Positions 44,830-56,099 of a stretch of 64,000 nucleotides of DNA are shown here, piece by piece; position 1 is the stretch's first letter, and each line of letters starts with the position of its first letter. The notes beneath the pieces were generated by a model. That model saw only the letters and a list, made by a program, of their open reading frames with translations, ran no database searches and was not told the DNA's origin. The stretch is from Mikania micrantha (lineage: Eukaryota; Streptophyta; Magnoliopsida; Asterales; Asteraceae): assembly GCA_009363875.1 (NCBI GenBank), contig CM018680.1, positions 14,765,608 through 14,829,607 of the forward strand, in the 5' to 3' direction. The position numbers and the translations under genes were made by a program.

Positions 44830-45346
44830 AAGTATTTAATTCTTTTTTCTTTCGAATAAGAACATAACTCTCTAAGCGAAAAAATATTTATTAAAACGGT
44901 AATAAAGTTACGATAAATTTAGTTTCAAATAAAACAACGGCTTATTTAAAAACATTACTAGTATCTTTAATATTATAAGTGTATTTTAATAATGTGAATA
45001 AAAGAAATTTTATAATTATACAAAAAGAAATTGAGTATTAAATAAATGTAAAAGATGGTTATGATGGGAGAATACAAGTATTGGTAAACATGTTATAGGA
45101 TTAGAGGGAATATATGTTTTTAATGTATTTATAAAAATATGATGGACAACTCATTGAATATGTATAATTAGTCATGAATGTATTTAGCTTTTTTTTGCAC
45201 TATTAATCTAAGTTAATCATATTCTTTTATAATTTAAATTATATATAAAAATCCAATATGGATGTGAAATGACACCTAAAATTAAAATACAATTTTTTTT
45301 TTAGTTCATAGATTGCTGAAATAATTTTTTATGTTACTTCTTACAG

Positions 45347-45412
45347 GAGAACGAAGTACATCCAAATACAGACCAAGTAGTAAATAAACTTGAGAAACTT
45401 CGTGAACTTCTT
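45347..45412 (+). CDS. 22-codon linker exon between kinase domains 2 and 3
   Basis: Between TTACAG and GTAAGT, 66 bp, phase 0 at both ends, encoding ENEVHPNTDQVVNKLEKLRE plus LL. The repeated Leu spacing (KLEKLRELL) suggests a short helix and echoes the LEKL tail of exon 1. No other coding signal lies nearby, so support is the splice sites, the frame and the resemblance. Confidence 0.45.
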
Positions 45413-48100
45413 GTAAGTCCCTTCTTTCTTTACTTATATTGATCTCTCGGATTGGTTTAGCCTAACTAATTTAGTAGGCAATTTGGTTATCAATATGTTT
45501 TGAAGAATGAAGTCTTAGAGAAATTACAATAGTAACGAAATCTTAAAAGTTTATAACTGATATTTATGAATATTAATAAATGGGTGTCTTATAATATATA
45601 TACTACATAATAGAAGAATAACAATATGACACATGATATATTTCTAACCTATTTATATCACATTTGACACGTGACTTCTTTTTAGGTTATCACATGACAT
45701 ATTTGACAAATTTTAAGATTAATTTAATTTGATACAATTAAGTCAAACTTCCAAATTTAAAAAAAAAAACTAATATTCCTTTTCTTTAATATTAATTAAT
45801 AAAAATTCAATAATTTCAAAGTTTTCATTTTTACTCAATAATTTTAAAATTTTAAATTTTAAATCTCATTTGTATTGTTTAAAGAAGTGTATAGAGATTT
45901 ATAAAATGTTTTTTTTTTCTTTTTTAAAAAACGTTAAAATTCATGTTATTTGTGCATCTATTTTTATTAATAATCACTTTATAATGCTTATTTTTTATAC
46001 AAGTATATGTAGTACACAGTCAATAAGCTATGCAGATATAGAAGGAGAACCTAGATATCTAACTGGGTCCACCGTCCATATTAATAAACCTTGATCTGAA
46101 ATATGTTCCAATACTCCTTCGTTGTTAGAGTGGAAAGAAATCAGATGATTACTTTATATGTACATACCTTAATTACATCCCAAAAACATGTTTAACACGT
46201 ATTGGGTAATTAATCCTTTTACAAGCTTCATTTGATCCAAAACTCCTTTGCCTAATCACATTCGCCTCAACCAACCTAATGACCTGCAAAACACACATGT
46301 TTTTTACAATCAGTTCATTAGAACTAAGTATGAAAAATTGTGGTTCATTACGGGAGGTTTTGGGGTCTTGGAACGCGATCTAGACAACCCAAACAACCAT
46401 TTCCAGCCATCACCCGCCGTAAGCTACACCCCAGGTGTAGTCTACGGTCCCCTTGACATCACAACCAGATTTTTCCCAACACCAGGGGTGGCCTATGGTG
46501 GCTGGGTGCAGGAAATCTCGTATTCTCACAATTTGAACCTCCCTTGACGCTTCCGACTACCCCTCACCTTCTGGAAGTGATCCAACAAATTCATACTCAT
46601 TATAAGGATTACAAATACATCTAATCCAAAACACATGGAATATTACACATATATATGAAATCAAACTCGTCTTTCTGCATTAAATTTCATAATGGGTCAA
46701 AACCATAATCATACAACTCATTAGCACATCTTGTATCAAACAAGTTAGGCATTCACAACTCTATGGATTACCTAATCTAACACATCAATTGTTTACACAA
46801 ACTCTTGGAATCTCTTGTCCACAACTCCTGTGAATCTTTACTCAATTTCATTCACATTCATGTGAACTTAGTCTTTAGTTTAACAACCATATTCACAATC
46901 ACACATGAATCATTTTTCATACTCAGCAAATATTAGGTGACTTACCTTAATCAAAGCACAAGGATCACTTAGTATGCTCTTTTCCAAGTTTATGGACTTC
47001 ACTTTCACCTCCTATGGAGTATGGACATATAACAATCATTCACCATACAAACTCATGTAATTAATTCAACCATTTTTAACCGTTTACCAACTTTTTAATC
47101 ATTCTTGATCCTACCTTACACTACATGCAAGTTTCTAAACAATTATGCTCTTTTTCATGTTTTTAGCTTCTCTTAAGCATTTTAACAAATAGCTTATGTG
47201 CAATATTCAAAGCTATATTTATCTACACCAATTGATTATTACCCATCTTCATTCATTATATATCTTCATTAAAATCATAGCTTTAATCCAATTACACACA
47301 AATTTTCTACACCCATAACTAATTTCTACATGAAATCAAACAAAGAATCCTTCTTAACTCACACATACATGAAAGATTTTTTGTTAATCATTTAGCCAAA
47401 TCCCACCATAACCATCATATTCATAACCTCAATATTTGACACAATTCTAGTGTTTAAAGCTTAAAATTAATATACTCTTATGTTTATCAAGCTTCAAACA
47501 TACCAATTTCAGCTTGATATGGTTAACCTTCAAGAACCCACTTCAAGGACTCATCATCCATGGGGTTTTTGCTAAAACTAACATTCAGTTGCTGCGAGGT
47601 TGATGATTTCAGCCTCAATCTCGAATTTTCTCTTGATTTCTGCCAGAATTTGATATAGATGAAGTTAGGGTTTCAATTTTTTTTTGAACTGCAAATTCTT
47701 TTCAGCTTTGTCCACGATGGGACTAGAACCCTAACCTATTTTAGAAAGGACACCTTAACACACCTTGGTATCACTGAGACAAATGCGGTTTCGGTACTTA
47801 GGGTTTCAATTTCTCCCCCTCTTCTCCTCTCAAAATCGTATACATTGGCCAGATTTTGTGTTTTAACCCCCTTTTAAGTTTTAACTGATCTTTCACCAAA
47901 TGGCAATAATAGTCCCTCCACTATTTTACACACCTCAATTAACTACACTATCTTAACCCCGTTAGCATGTTAATTAACCAGTTAACCTCATCGCAAATTA
48001 TCAAGCACAATCATTTTAAACTCTATTTCACATTATAATCATTAGATTTATAAAAAACAGAATTTTATAAACTAATACAAGTTTGACATGTAGTATATTA
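45413..48100. other. Intron or intergenic sequence
   Basis: AT-rich with no supported exon. A 99-codon plus-strand frame at 46248-46547 has no recognised family. The stretch 47640-47880 resembles decayed retroelement LTR sequence, without defined ends. Confidence 0.35.
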
Positions 48101-48109
48101 AAAACATAA

Positions 48110-48345
48110 AAACAGAAATCTAGTACAAAAACCAAAATTAGTACTAAAACATAATCTAGTATAAAAAACAACAAAAAATCCAGTACAAAAAACCAAAAAT
48201 CTAGTACAAATAAATTAAAATATATTACAAAAAATAAAAATCTAGTAAAAATCAAAAATTCAGTACAAAAAAAACAAAAATTTAGTACAAAAAAAATTGT
48301 TACAAAAAATCCAATACAAACAAAAAATAAAAACCTAGTACAAAA
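48110..48345. repeat. Degenerate AAAAATCTAGTACAAA minisatellite
   Basis: More than ten imperfect units of roughly 16-25 bp, each containing a TAGTACAAA-like core, on an A-rich background. Confidence 0.7.
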
Positions 48346-48420
48346 AATTAGAAGTTATGCTTAAATTACCATACATGCTCACAAATCCATATAGCACATT
48401 TTATTAACTTAAAGTATCCG

Positions 48421-49120
48421 AAACTTATGAACACAAATATATCTTTATCAAAACAAAACTCCTAGCATGTTAATCTATTCATCAATAAGATTAGTCCATG
48501 ATAATATTTCATCAAACCCTTCTTGAAAAATAGCAAGTGAGACATTTAAAAGCATAAAGTTTCTACTTTTAGAAAAACACAATCATCCAAAACACCTTCA
48601 AAATCAGTAAAACATATCATTTAATTCTGGGGCGAAGCTTAATAGGGGCCGGGGGAGAGGGGAGGGGCACCGCCCCCCTCTTTTTTCGTCCGTAGTGTTA
48701 ATTTTTCGGCCGAAATGTTATTTTTAGTTAAAAATAGTGGTTTCGTCCCCCTTGCTTCAAAAAATTAACATGTATTCAAGGTTTCAAAAATTTTCCGCCC
48801 CCCCCCCCCCACTTTACCCAAGCTCCGCCACTGATTTAATTTGCTAATTTTGACTAAGAATCAGATTTATTACACAACTTTGTATGTTGGCTTGTAAACT
48901 AAATTTTGTTGGAAGTTCTCTTGTTATTGTATGTTATTGTTTTACAAACATGTTTGTTCCTTACTTCCAAACTCGTTGTCATCTAATATTAAATAAGAGG
49001 GAAAGAAGCAGGGTCTGAATTGATCCGGTCTGAGCTTAGGTTGTACGAATTATTAACATTCTATTTTCAACTTTTTTTTTTTGCAGGGAAAGAATTTAGA
49101 ACCTTTGATGATTCCTCTAT
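48421..49120. repeat. First copy of an intron plus exon-start duplication
   Basis: Matches 49157-49770 in order (AACTCCTAGCATGTTAATC, GATTAGTCCATGATAA, TTGGCTTGTAAACTAAATT, GAAGCAGGGTC, GAATTGATCCGGTCTGAG). It ends with a second copy of the acceptor and first coding bases of kinase exon 3 (TTGCAGGGAAAGAATTTAG, 49082-49100), then diverges into noncoding sequence. It therefore holds a decoy acceptor. Confidence 0.85.
48627..48833. mobile_element. hAT-type MITE, 207 bp, with 8-bp target duplication
   Basis: ATTTAATT flanks both sides (48619-48626, 48834-48841). Termini CTGGGGCGAAGCTT and AAGCTCCGCCACTG are imperfect inverted repeats of the CAGTGGCGGA type. The second copy of the duplicated intron has the empty site (ATTTAATTTGC near 49470). 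Confidence 0.85.
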
Positions 49121-49156
49121 TTTCAACATTTTATTAAATTAAAGTTACCTTTTATA

Positions 49157-49770
49157 AAAACTTATGAACACAAATATATCTTTATCAAAACAAAACTCCT
49201 AGCATGTTAATCTATTCATCAATAAGATTAGTCCATGATAATATTTTATCAAACTCATCTTGAACAATAGCAAGTGCGGTATTTACAAGCCTAAAGTTTC
49301 TACTTTTTGAAAGACACAATCATCAACAATATACAACATGATATGGACTCTATCAACCAAAACATCTTCAAAATAAGTAAAACATATCATTTAACTTACT
49401 GTGTTTGTAACAGAAAATTACACAATGTTGTTGTGTTTAGTTAGTTTGGAGTTACATTGGACATATCATTTAATTTGCTTATTTTGGCAAGATTCAGATT
49501 TATTATAAAACTTTGTATGTTGGCTTGTAAACTAAATTATGTTGGAAGTTCTCTTGTTATTGTAACTTATTGTTTTACAAACATGTTTGTTCCTTATCCT
49601 TACTTCAAAATTTGTTATCATCTAGTGTTAAATAAGAGGGAAAGAAGCAGGGTCGGAATTGATCCGGTCTGAGCCATACGGACTCTAGTTAGGTTGTACG
49701 AATTACTAACATTCTATTTTCAACTTTTTTTTTACAGGGAAAGAATTTAGAACCTTTGATGATTCCTCTA
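49157..49770. repeat. Second copy of the intron duplication, leading into kinase exon 3
   Basis: Same sequence order as 48421-49120. It lacks the MITE and carries a local gain of about 70 bp near 49394-49465. This copy supplies the real acceptor at 49737. Confidence 0.85.
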
Positions 49771-50664
49771 AGTGATATTAAATTAGCAACAAATGACTTT
49801 TCAGTCAAGTGCATACATAAGGTTTCGAAGGAATGCACTATGTACAAAGCAGAACTTAAACATTATGGTAAACAAAATCTTTCATCCGTAGAAGGAAACA
49901 ATGAAAACCAACATCCAGTGATTATAAAACGCTACAATGACGTCAACAGAGGAGTCGATTTTTTTACTGAAATCGAAATGCTTACCATTGCAAAGCACCA
50001 CAACATAATCACTATATTTGGATTGTGTGTTGAAGGTTTTGAGATGATCCTCATCATTGACAATGTTTCTAACGGCTACCTAAATGATTATTTGGGAAAT
50101 GCCAACGCCATGCGTCATTTTACGTGGGAAAAACGTTTGAAAATCTGCATTGATGTTGCACACGCGTTGAAGTATCTTCACTCTGAGATGAAAGACCAAA
50201 ATGTGATAATAAACCATGCTATACAGAGCAACACCATTGGGTTGGACGAGAACTGGAGGGCAAAGATTCTTGAATTTGGGCGCTCTATATGCATGCATCA
50301 TAATCCAAAATATGAGAACACTCGTGAGATAATAAGAGAATCAGATGTTTATAGTTTTGGGGTGGTTTTGTTCGAAATTCTATGCGGGAGGCCGGTCGAT
50401 GACCCAATTTACGTTAAGGGGAGCAACGACAATCTGCCCACTATTGCAACACTAAGCTTTCGCGCAGGAACTCTAGAGGACATGATGGATCCTATATTGA
50501 AGAAACAAACTAGTGAATACAATTTTATTCTAAATAGAGGACCAGACAAAGATTCTTTGCACACATTCATGGAAATTGCACACAAGTGTGTGACCCCAAA
50601 AGGACATCCAAGTCTAACAATGAAAGATGTTGTCATTGAACTTGAGAAATCATTAAAATTTCAA
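49738..50664 (+). CDS. Kinase-domain exon 3, pseudokinase
   Basis: 309 codons between TTTACAG and GTAAGT, phase 0. It begins GKNLEPLMIPLSDIKLATND. No Gly loop (CIHKVSKECTMYKAEL). The lysine is kept in HPVIIKRYND and Glu in FTEIEML. HRD is NHA (VIINHAIQSN) and DFG is EFG (ILEFGRSIC). Most of the activation segment is deleted: 14 residues after RSIC it goes straight to IIRESDVYSFGVVLFEILCG. It cannot be an active kinase. The exon ends LEKSLKFQ, as in exon 2. Confidence 0.75.
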
Positions 50665-51192
50665 GTAAGTCTATCGTTTTTATACCTTCATATTATTACT
50701 GAAATCATAGCTTCATGGCATTGGAATAAAATGAATGAAGCACACGCTAATCTCCGTATTTAGCATAGTTTACAAAGTTAAATTTTTTTTTTAATTTTTA
50801 TTGAGTAACATTGTAGGGATTTAAATTATTATGAATTATTTAATATATTATATATCCCATATTTAAAAATCTAATTGCATATTTATCCAACTCAAAAAAT
50901 TAAATTGCATATTTCCCGGTCTTATAGTAAATGACATAAGTACTCTTTCGAAGAATAAAAAAAGCTATGATCTTTCATTCCCACAACCCCTTACGTACAT
51001 TCTTGAGACTGTTCGATTTCAACATATTTACAAAACCTTCAATCAGACATTCCCCCAATTCCATCTTAACACAACAACGAAAAAAGTGTTTGATGTTACT
51101 TAATAAACACCGTTTTAATCATCAAAATTTGTAGTAACAAGTTAAGGCTACTATATCTGTGTGTGTGTGTGTCTTTGTGTCATGTTTTGACA

Positions 51193-51311
51193 TGAGCCGG
51201 GGACTCCTTCAGAGCAGCCTCTCTATCCCAACTGCGATAGGGGTAAGGTTTGTCTCTATCCTTCCCCCAGACCCTACTCTAAGTGGGATTTTTAATGGGT
51301 ATGCTTGTTGT
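51193..51311 (+). mobile_element. 5'-truncated SINE immediately before kinase exon 4
   Basis: The 119-bp body (GCAGCCTCTCTATCCCAAC, TATCCTTCCCCCAGACC, then TTGTTGT) matches the 3' half of the SINE at 35669. TGTCATGTTTTGACA is duplicated at 51178-51192 and 51312-51326. The next base, G51327, completes the CAG acceptor of exon 4. Confidence 0.85.
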
Positions 51312-51327
51312 TGTCATGTTTTGACAG

Positions 51328-52227
51328 AATAGAAACAAAGACAATCCCAGACTTTCACTTGAAGACATAATTCTGGCCACACACAACTTTCATAAAAACA
51401 ATTGCATTGGCGGAGGAGGATTCGGGGGAGTTTTCAAAGGAACCATTCAGGATGATGGCCAATCTAAAACAATCGTTGCAAAGCGATTGGATACAAGCCT
51501 CGGTCAAGGGGAACAACAATTCTTGACCGAGCTCCAAATTGTTTTGAAGTATAAACACGAGAATGTTATTGGTCTTGTGGGGTATTGTGATGAAAAAGGT
51601 GAAAAAATCATTGTTTATGAGTATGCGAGCAGAGGAAGTCTTGACAGGTATCTGAGTCATGTTTCTCTTACATGGATGAAACGACTTAATATATGCGTTG
51701 ATGTTGCAAGGGCGTTGTATTTTCTTCATGGAGGATTTGATAAACAAGCAAAGGTGATACATAGGGACATCAAAGCTGCTAACATTCTGCTAAACCATGA
51801 TTGGAAAGCAAAACTTGCTGACTTTGGGCTTTCGTTAATAACTTCGTTAGTTCATGAAAAAGACTACGTCATTGATCATTGGTGTGGCACACCAGGATAC
51901 TTGGACCCTCTTTATAAGAAATCTGGATTCCTAACCACGGAATCCGATATTTATTCATTTGGTGTTGTATTATTTGAGATTTTGTATGGGAGATCGGCTT
52001 ATGCAGTCCAGACACAAGACGGCCACTCTCTATCAGAAGTTATCAAAAACAACTATGAAGAAGGAAAGCTTGATGCCTTGGTGTTGGAGCAAATAAGGGA
52101 ACAAATTGTGCCAAAATCATTGACTACATTTCAAGAGATTGCTTACCAATGTCTGCACATTGAAAGAGAAAAACGACCGACGACGAAGGAACTTTTAACG
52201 CAACTTAAGAAGGCATTGGCATTTCAA
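51328..52227 (+). CDS. Kinase-domain exon 4, catalytically complete Ser/Thr kinase
   Basis: 300 codons between GACAG and GTAAGT, phase 0. All kinase motifs are present: Gly loop GGGGFGGV (28-35), VAIK-type Lys52 (IVAKRL), alpha-C Glu68, HRD 145-147 with RD-type Arg (VIHRDIKAANILL), DFG 165-167 (LADFGLSL), GTPGYLDP (188-194), SDIYSFG, and the closing Arg283 (EKRPT). It is a Pelle/receptor-like cytoplasmic kinase by motif style. It is the only domain of the six likely to transfer phosphate. Substrates are unknown; neighbouring pseudokinase domains are candidate regulators. Confidence 0.85.
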
Positions 52228-52560
52228 GTAAGTCATATGAAATGTAGATATGTTTCCTTAAATGTATTTAAATATTTGTGTTCATCTGTGATTGAAATGG
52301 GCTTTAGTCGAAATTTATATGAACCTTCAGCCAATGAAATTTTCTAGTAAACGGCTGAATTGTTGGTGTTTTCACCTAATTTTCTTTTTTTAATTTTGTT
52401 CCCGCATGGTAATCAAACAAGAAAATAAAATGGTAATGATCCATTTCAATCTCTTTGCCCATTTCATCATCTCAAACCAAACAGATCCTATATAAGTTTG
52501 TGTAAAAGACAAGAATATATATATATCTAGATATTAATAGCTATCGCATTCGTTAAACAG

Positions 52561-53496
52561 GAGATGGCAACAAGAATGACCAAGTTTGCTCACCTACAAA
52601 TTCCACTTGATGATGTAGTAAGGGCCACCAACAACTTTCATCAGGATAACATTGTCACATGCGATGGATTTGGTACCACATACAAAGGGCAAATCTTGCA
52701 GTCTGAAAGGGTGACAAAGATTGCTGCAAAAAGATTTGATTGTAAGAATGGGGAAGGAGACCTCGAGTTCTTGGCAGAAATTTCAGCACTTTCTGATCTC
52801 AGCCATACAAATATAGTCACTTTTATTGGATATTGTGACGAGAAAGATGAGAAGATCATTATAACCACATTTGAGGACAATGGAAATCTCGCGCAGTATT
52901 TGAACACTCCGAATCTTACATGGACACAAAGATTAAGGATAAGTCTAGGTGTGGCTCATGCGTTGAGTTACCTCCATTATGACGAGGGACGTGATTATGC
53001 CATTATTCATTGTAACATCAATAGCAACACAATTTTGCTAGACGAGAAACTCGAAGCCAAGTTATCCTGTTTTGAAACTTCCATCAAACAACTAATATGC
53101 TATAAGGAGCATGTCTGCTGTCACTGCTACCATACTAACAGTTATTATGTAATTGAAAATACTGTGACCCACAAGTCTGACATCCACTCATTAGGGGTCG
53201 TTTTATTCGAAATGTTGTGTGGAAGGAATTCGTTTGTTCAGAACGATGCTAAGAGATTGCTAGATCCCCATAAACTGCAGGATATAATCCTTCCTAATCT
53301 GTGGAATCAAATATCCCCCAGATCACTCATCGGATACTCAACGGCAGCTTATACTTGCTTAGAGGATAATCAAATTATTAAATACTCAACAGCTTGTTCT
53401 GGCTTAGAGGAGAAGCAGGCGCGCACCCAAAATGCACACAATATTGTTCAAATACTTGAGAAGGCATTGGAATCTCAGCTACAACATGAATATAGT
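52561..53496 (+). CDS. Kinase-domain exon 5, pseudokinase
   Basis: 312 codons between AAACAG and GTAAGA, phase 0. Starts EMATRMTKFAHLQIPLDDVV, close to exon 1 (MASTVTKIAHLRIPLEDVEK), so exons 1 and 5 are sister copies. The Gly loop is partial (CDGFGTTYKG). The lysine is kept (IAAKRF), as is Glu (LAEIS). HRD is HCN, DFG is CFE, and the APE region is lost (NSYYVIENTVTHKSDIHSLG). A local repeat TAAYTCLED/TACSGLEE lies near the end. It could instead start at its own ATG (52564) as a separate gene. Confidence 0.75.
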
Positions 53497-54169
53497 GTAA
53501 GAGTTTTCTGGTTTATGTCAACATTTTTAATCTGTCATCAATCTTATATAGGAATTTCCTTGTATTTCTATTACTTTAACTAGGTTAAATCCCGTGTGTT
53601 ACACGGTTGAAAAAATTGAAATGATATGTAATTTATAAGAAATTTTTAAAAAAAAAAATTATTTTTAAGAAAACTTATATTTACAAAATTTTCATTTTTT
53701 CTAAAACTACAAATTTTAAAATAATTTTTTTTAAAACAACTATTGTATAGAAAAAATTCATGTTTTGTAAACTTTTTTAGTTATGTTTTTTGATAAAAAA
53801 AGATTTCTTTTTTAATTTATTAAAACTATTTTTTTGTATGTAAAAGGTATATAATATAATTAGTCATTAGATTTATAATTATTAAATAAATTAGATAATA
53901 TATTTCTACAGGTCAAACAAGGGATGATAAATAGCACCCAACATCTTGAGAGAGAACCCAAAATATGAAACATAGTAATTAGTATATTGAAGATGCTACA
54001 AATTAGAAATTATTAATAGTGTAGTATCTCATACTTAATTTGGTTCTTAAAATGAGTTTAAGATTGAATTTTAGGTGATGAGCATCCCAACTTGGCCATT
54101 TTATTATTTTTCCTTCTTGTTAACTTATTATGCGATATAAATTTATGATATTATGTACTTATCCAGGTA
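53497..54169. other. Intron or intergenic sequence before the copia element
   Basis: AT-rich, nothing recognised. Confidence 0.4.
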
Positions 54170-54174
54170 GGATC

Positions 54175-54434
54175 TGTTAGAAGAATAATCAAGATTTAGT
54201 TACTATCCTAAGTAATATATTATATTTGTATTATTAGTTATAACATAAGATTAGTTGGTTAAGTCGCAGTTAAAAAAACAGTTATATAACTGTCATGTTG
54301 GTTAGTATAAATACCCAAGACAATCTCATATTGTAAATATCAATCAAGAACATGAAGTCAAAATTCGATTAGTTTTTGTCTCTGACTTTCATATACACAC
54401 ACATACACAAAATACTCGATCTTGAGTTCCAATA
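54175..54434 (+). repeat. 5' LTR of the gag-only copia-like element
   Basis: Starts TGTTAGAAGAATAATC, ends GAGTTCCAATA. Longer than the right LTR by 36 bp. Confidence 0.85.
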
Positions 54435-54436
54435 AA

Positions 54437-54449
54437 TGGCATCAGAGTC
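54437..54449 (+). promoter_or_regulatory. Primer-binding site like initiator tRNA-Met
   Basis: TGGCATCAGAGTC, two bases after the LTR. One change from the standard TGGTATCAGAG. Confidence 0.7.
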
Positions 54450-55364
54450 AAAGATTCAAGCCTGTGTGAAATCATCATAACAAGAACACTTCATCAAATC
54501 CTAAAGAAACGGTGGACTATCAAAACCAAATCACAAAAGAGCATCGGCGAAAGGACCGCACGGTATTCAAATCAAAAGACAAAAGTTCCAAGAACATCTC
54601 AGCGAAGGGTTGTTGAAACACGGATACTAAAGAACTGAGATTTGAAACGACAAGAAGGAAAATCACAGAAAACATACCTTGAAGGATTGAGTGAGTCATA
54701 GTCTGCAAAGGATTGAAACCCCATTCTCACATTCAAATCACGATCGGAGGCAAAGGGGAAGGGATCGCCGGAAACCGGAACCAAAATGTCACTGCGTGCG
54801 TAATGGATTTCTGAACGGAGGTTTTCTTAGGCCCTGTTTGGGATTGCTTATTTAATTTCAAAAGGACTTTTTGTCAAAAGTGCTTATTAACTTATGACTT
54901 TTTGAAATGAAGTTTTTAAAAATGTGTCTGGATTAGCTTTTTCAAAATTAATTGTCAAAATGACCAAAAATGACATTTTTTTATTGACACTATTTAATGT
55001 TATTGAGTAAAGGGTAAAGAGTGGAGTAGATTTGTAATTTTATGTCAATAAGTCATAAGTCATTTTGAAAAGCTAGAATTTTTAGCTTTTGAAAAACAAC
55101 TTATCACCATTTTACAAAAAGTCATTTTTAAAAGTTATTTTGGGTTTGACAAACAACTTATTAACCAACTGGCTTTTTGAAAAAGCTAATAAGTCAATAA
55201 GTCGTTTTTAAATGAAATCCCAAACAAGGCCTTAACACCCTATTTTTCCCATAAATCTCAAGGTTACGTGGGATAAGAAAGAAAGGAAGTAGACATTTTT
55301 AATAAAAAAATCAAATAAAAAAAAACATAGAGAAATTAGATAGAACGCCACAGTCAAACCAAAA

Positions 55365-55406
<42 letters not shown>

Positions 55407-55470
55407 CATAGGGCAAAAATTGTGATCCTTTATTATTGTTTTTCTGGAAACGACAAACAAGAAAAAATGA
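54450..55470. other. Noncoding leader of the copia-like element
   Basis: No ORF of note. 55361-55404 is an (AAT)n microsatellite. The stretch 54834-55230 (from TAGGCCCTGTTTGGG to CAAACAAGGCC) is bounded by inverted GGCCCTGTTTGGGA-like ends and may be a separate MITE. Confidence 0.5.
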
Positions 55471-55471
55471 A

Positions 55472-56051
55472 GAGTTAATTTCTATTTTGGTCCCTGTAGT
55501 TTTTAATTATTCTTTATTTTATTACCAACATTTAGATAATTCCTATTTTGGTCCCTGTGGTTTTAATTATTCTCTATTTTAGTACCAAAATTTAGATATT
55601 TTCCGATTTTGGTCCCTGTGGTTTTAATTATTCTCTATTTTAGTACCAAACGGTGGTTGGGGTGTTCATCGGGCTGGAAAATTTTTTTGATCTATCCGAA
55701 ACCCGACCCGACCAAAATGCAAAATATATTATCCGACCCGAAAAACTCGAATTTGTTCATCCGAATAACCCGACCCGAATCTAAAATCATATTATCCGAC
55801 CCGAAAAACCCGAAATAGATTTCGAATACGGTTTTTTCGGGTTTTGGATACGATTCGGATTTCGAATTTTTTCGAGTTTCGGATATTTTGAACACCCCTA
55901 AACGGTGGGGTCGATAATGGGTAAAAAACAAATTTTGGTAATAAAATAGAGAAGAATTAAAACCACAGGGACCAAAATAGGAATTATCAAAATGTTGGTA
56001 CTAAAATAGAGAATAATTAAAAACCACATGGACCAAAATAGAAATTAACTC
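55472..56051. mobile_element. MULE-type fold-back MITE with 9-bp target duplication
   Basis: Ends GAGTTAATTTCTATTTTGG and CCAAAATAGAAATTAACTC are perfect inverted repeats, and the arms stay complementary for over 100 bp with internally repeated TTTTGGTCCCTGTGG blocks. AAAAATGAA flanks both sides (55463-55471 and 56052-56060). Nine-bp duplications are typical of Mutator-like elements. Confidence 0.85.
55657..55900. mobile_element. hAT-type MITE inside the fold-back element
   Basis: Termini TTGGGGTGTTCA and TGAACACCCCTA, with AACGGTGG duplicated (55649-55656, 55901-55908). The 244-bp body is built of CCGAA/CCCGA/TTCGG motifs. Eight-bp duplications are typical of hAT. Confidence 0.85.
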
Positions 56052-56099
56052 AAAAATGAAAGATAAAATAAGTTTAAAACCTAAAATATTATTATATTT

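Noticed and set aside
46248..46547. 99-codon plus-strand frame
   Set aside because: No recognised motif, no neighbouring exons, unremarkable composition.
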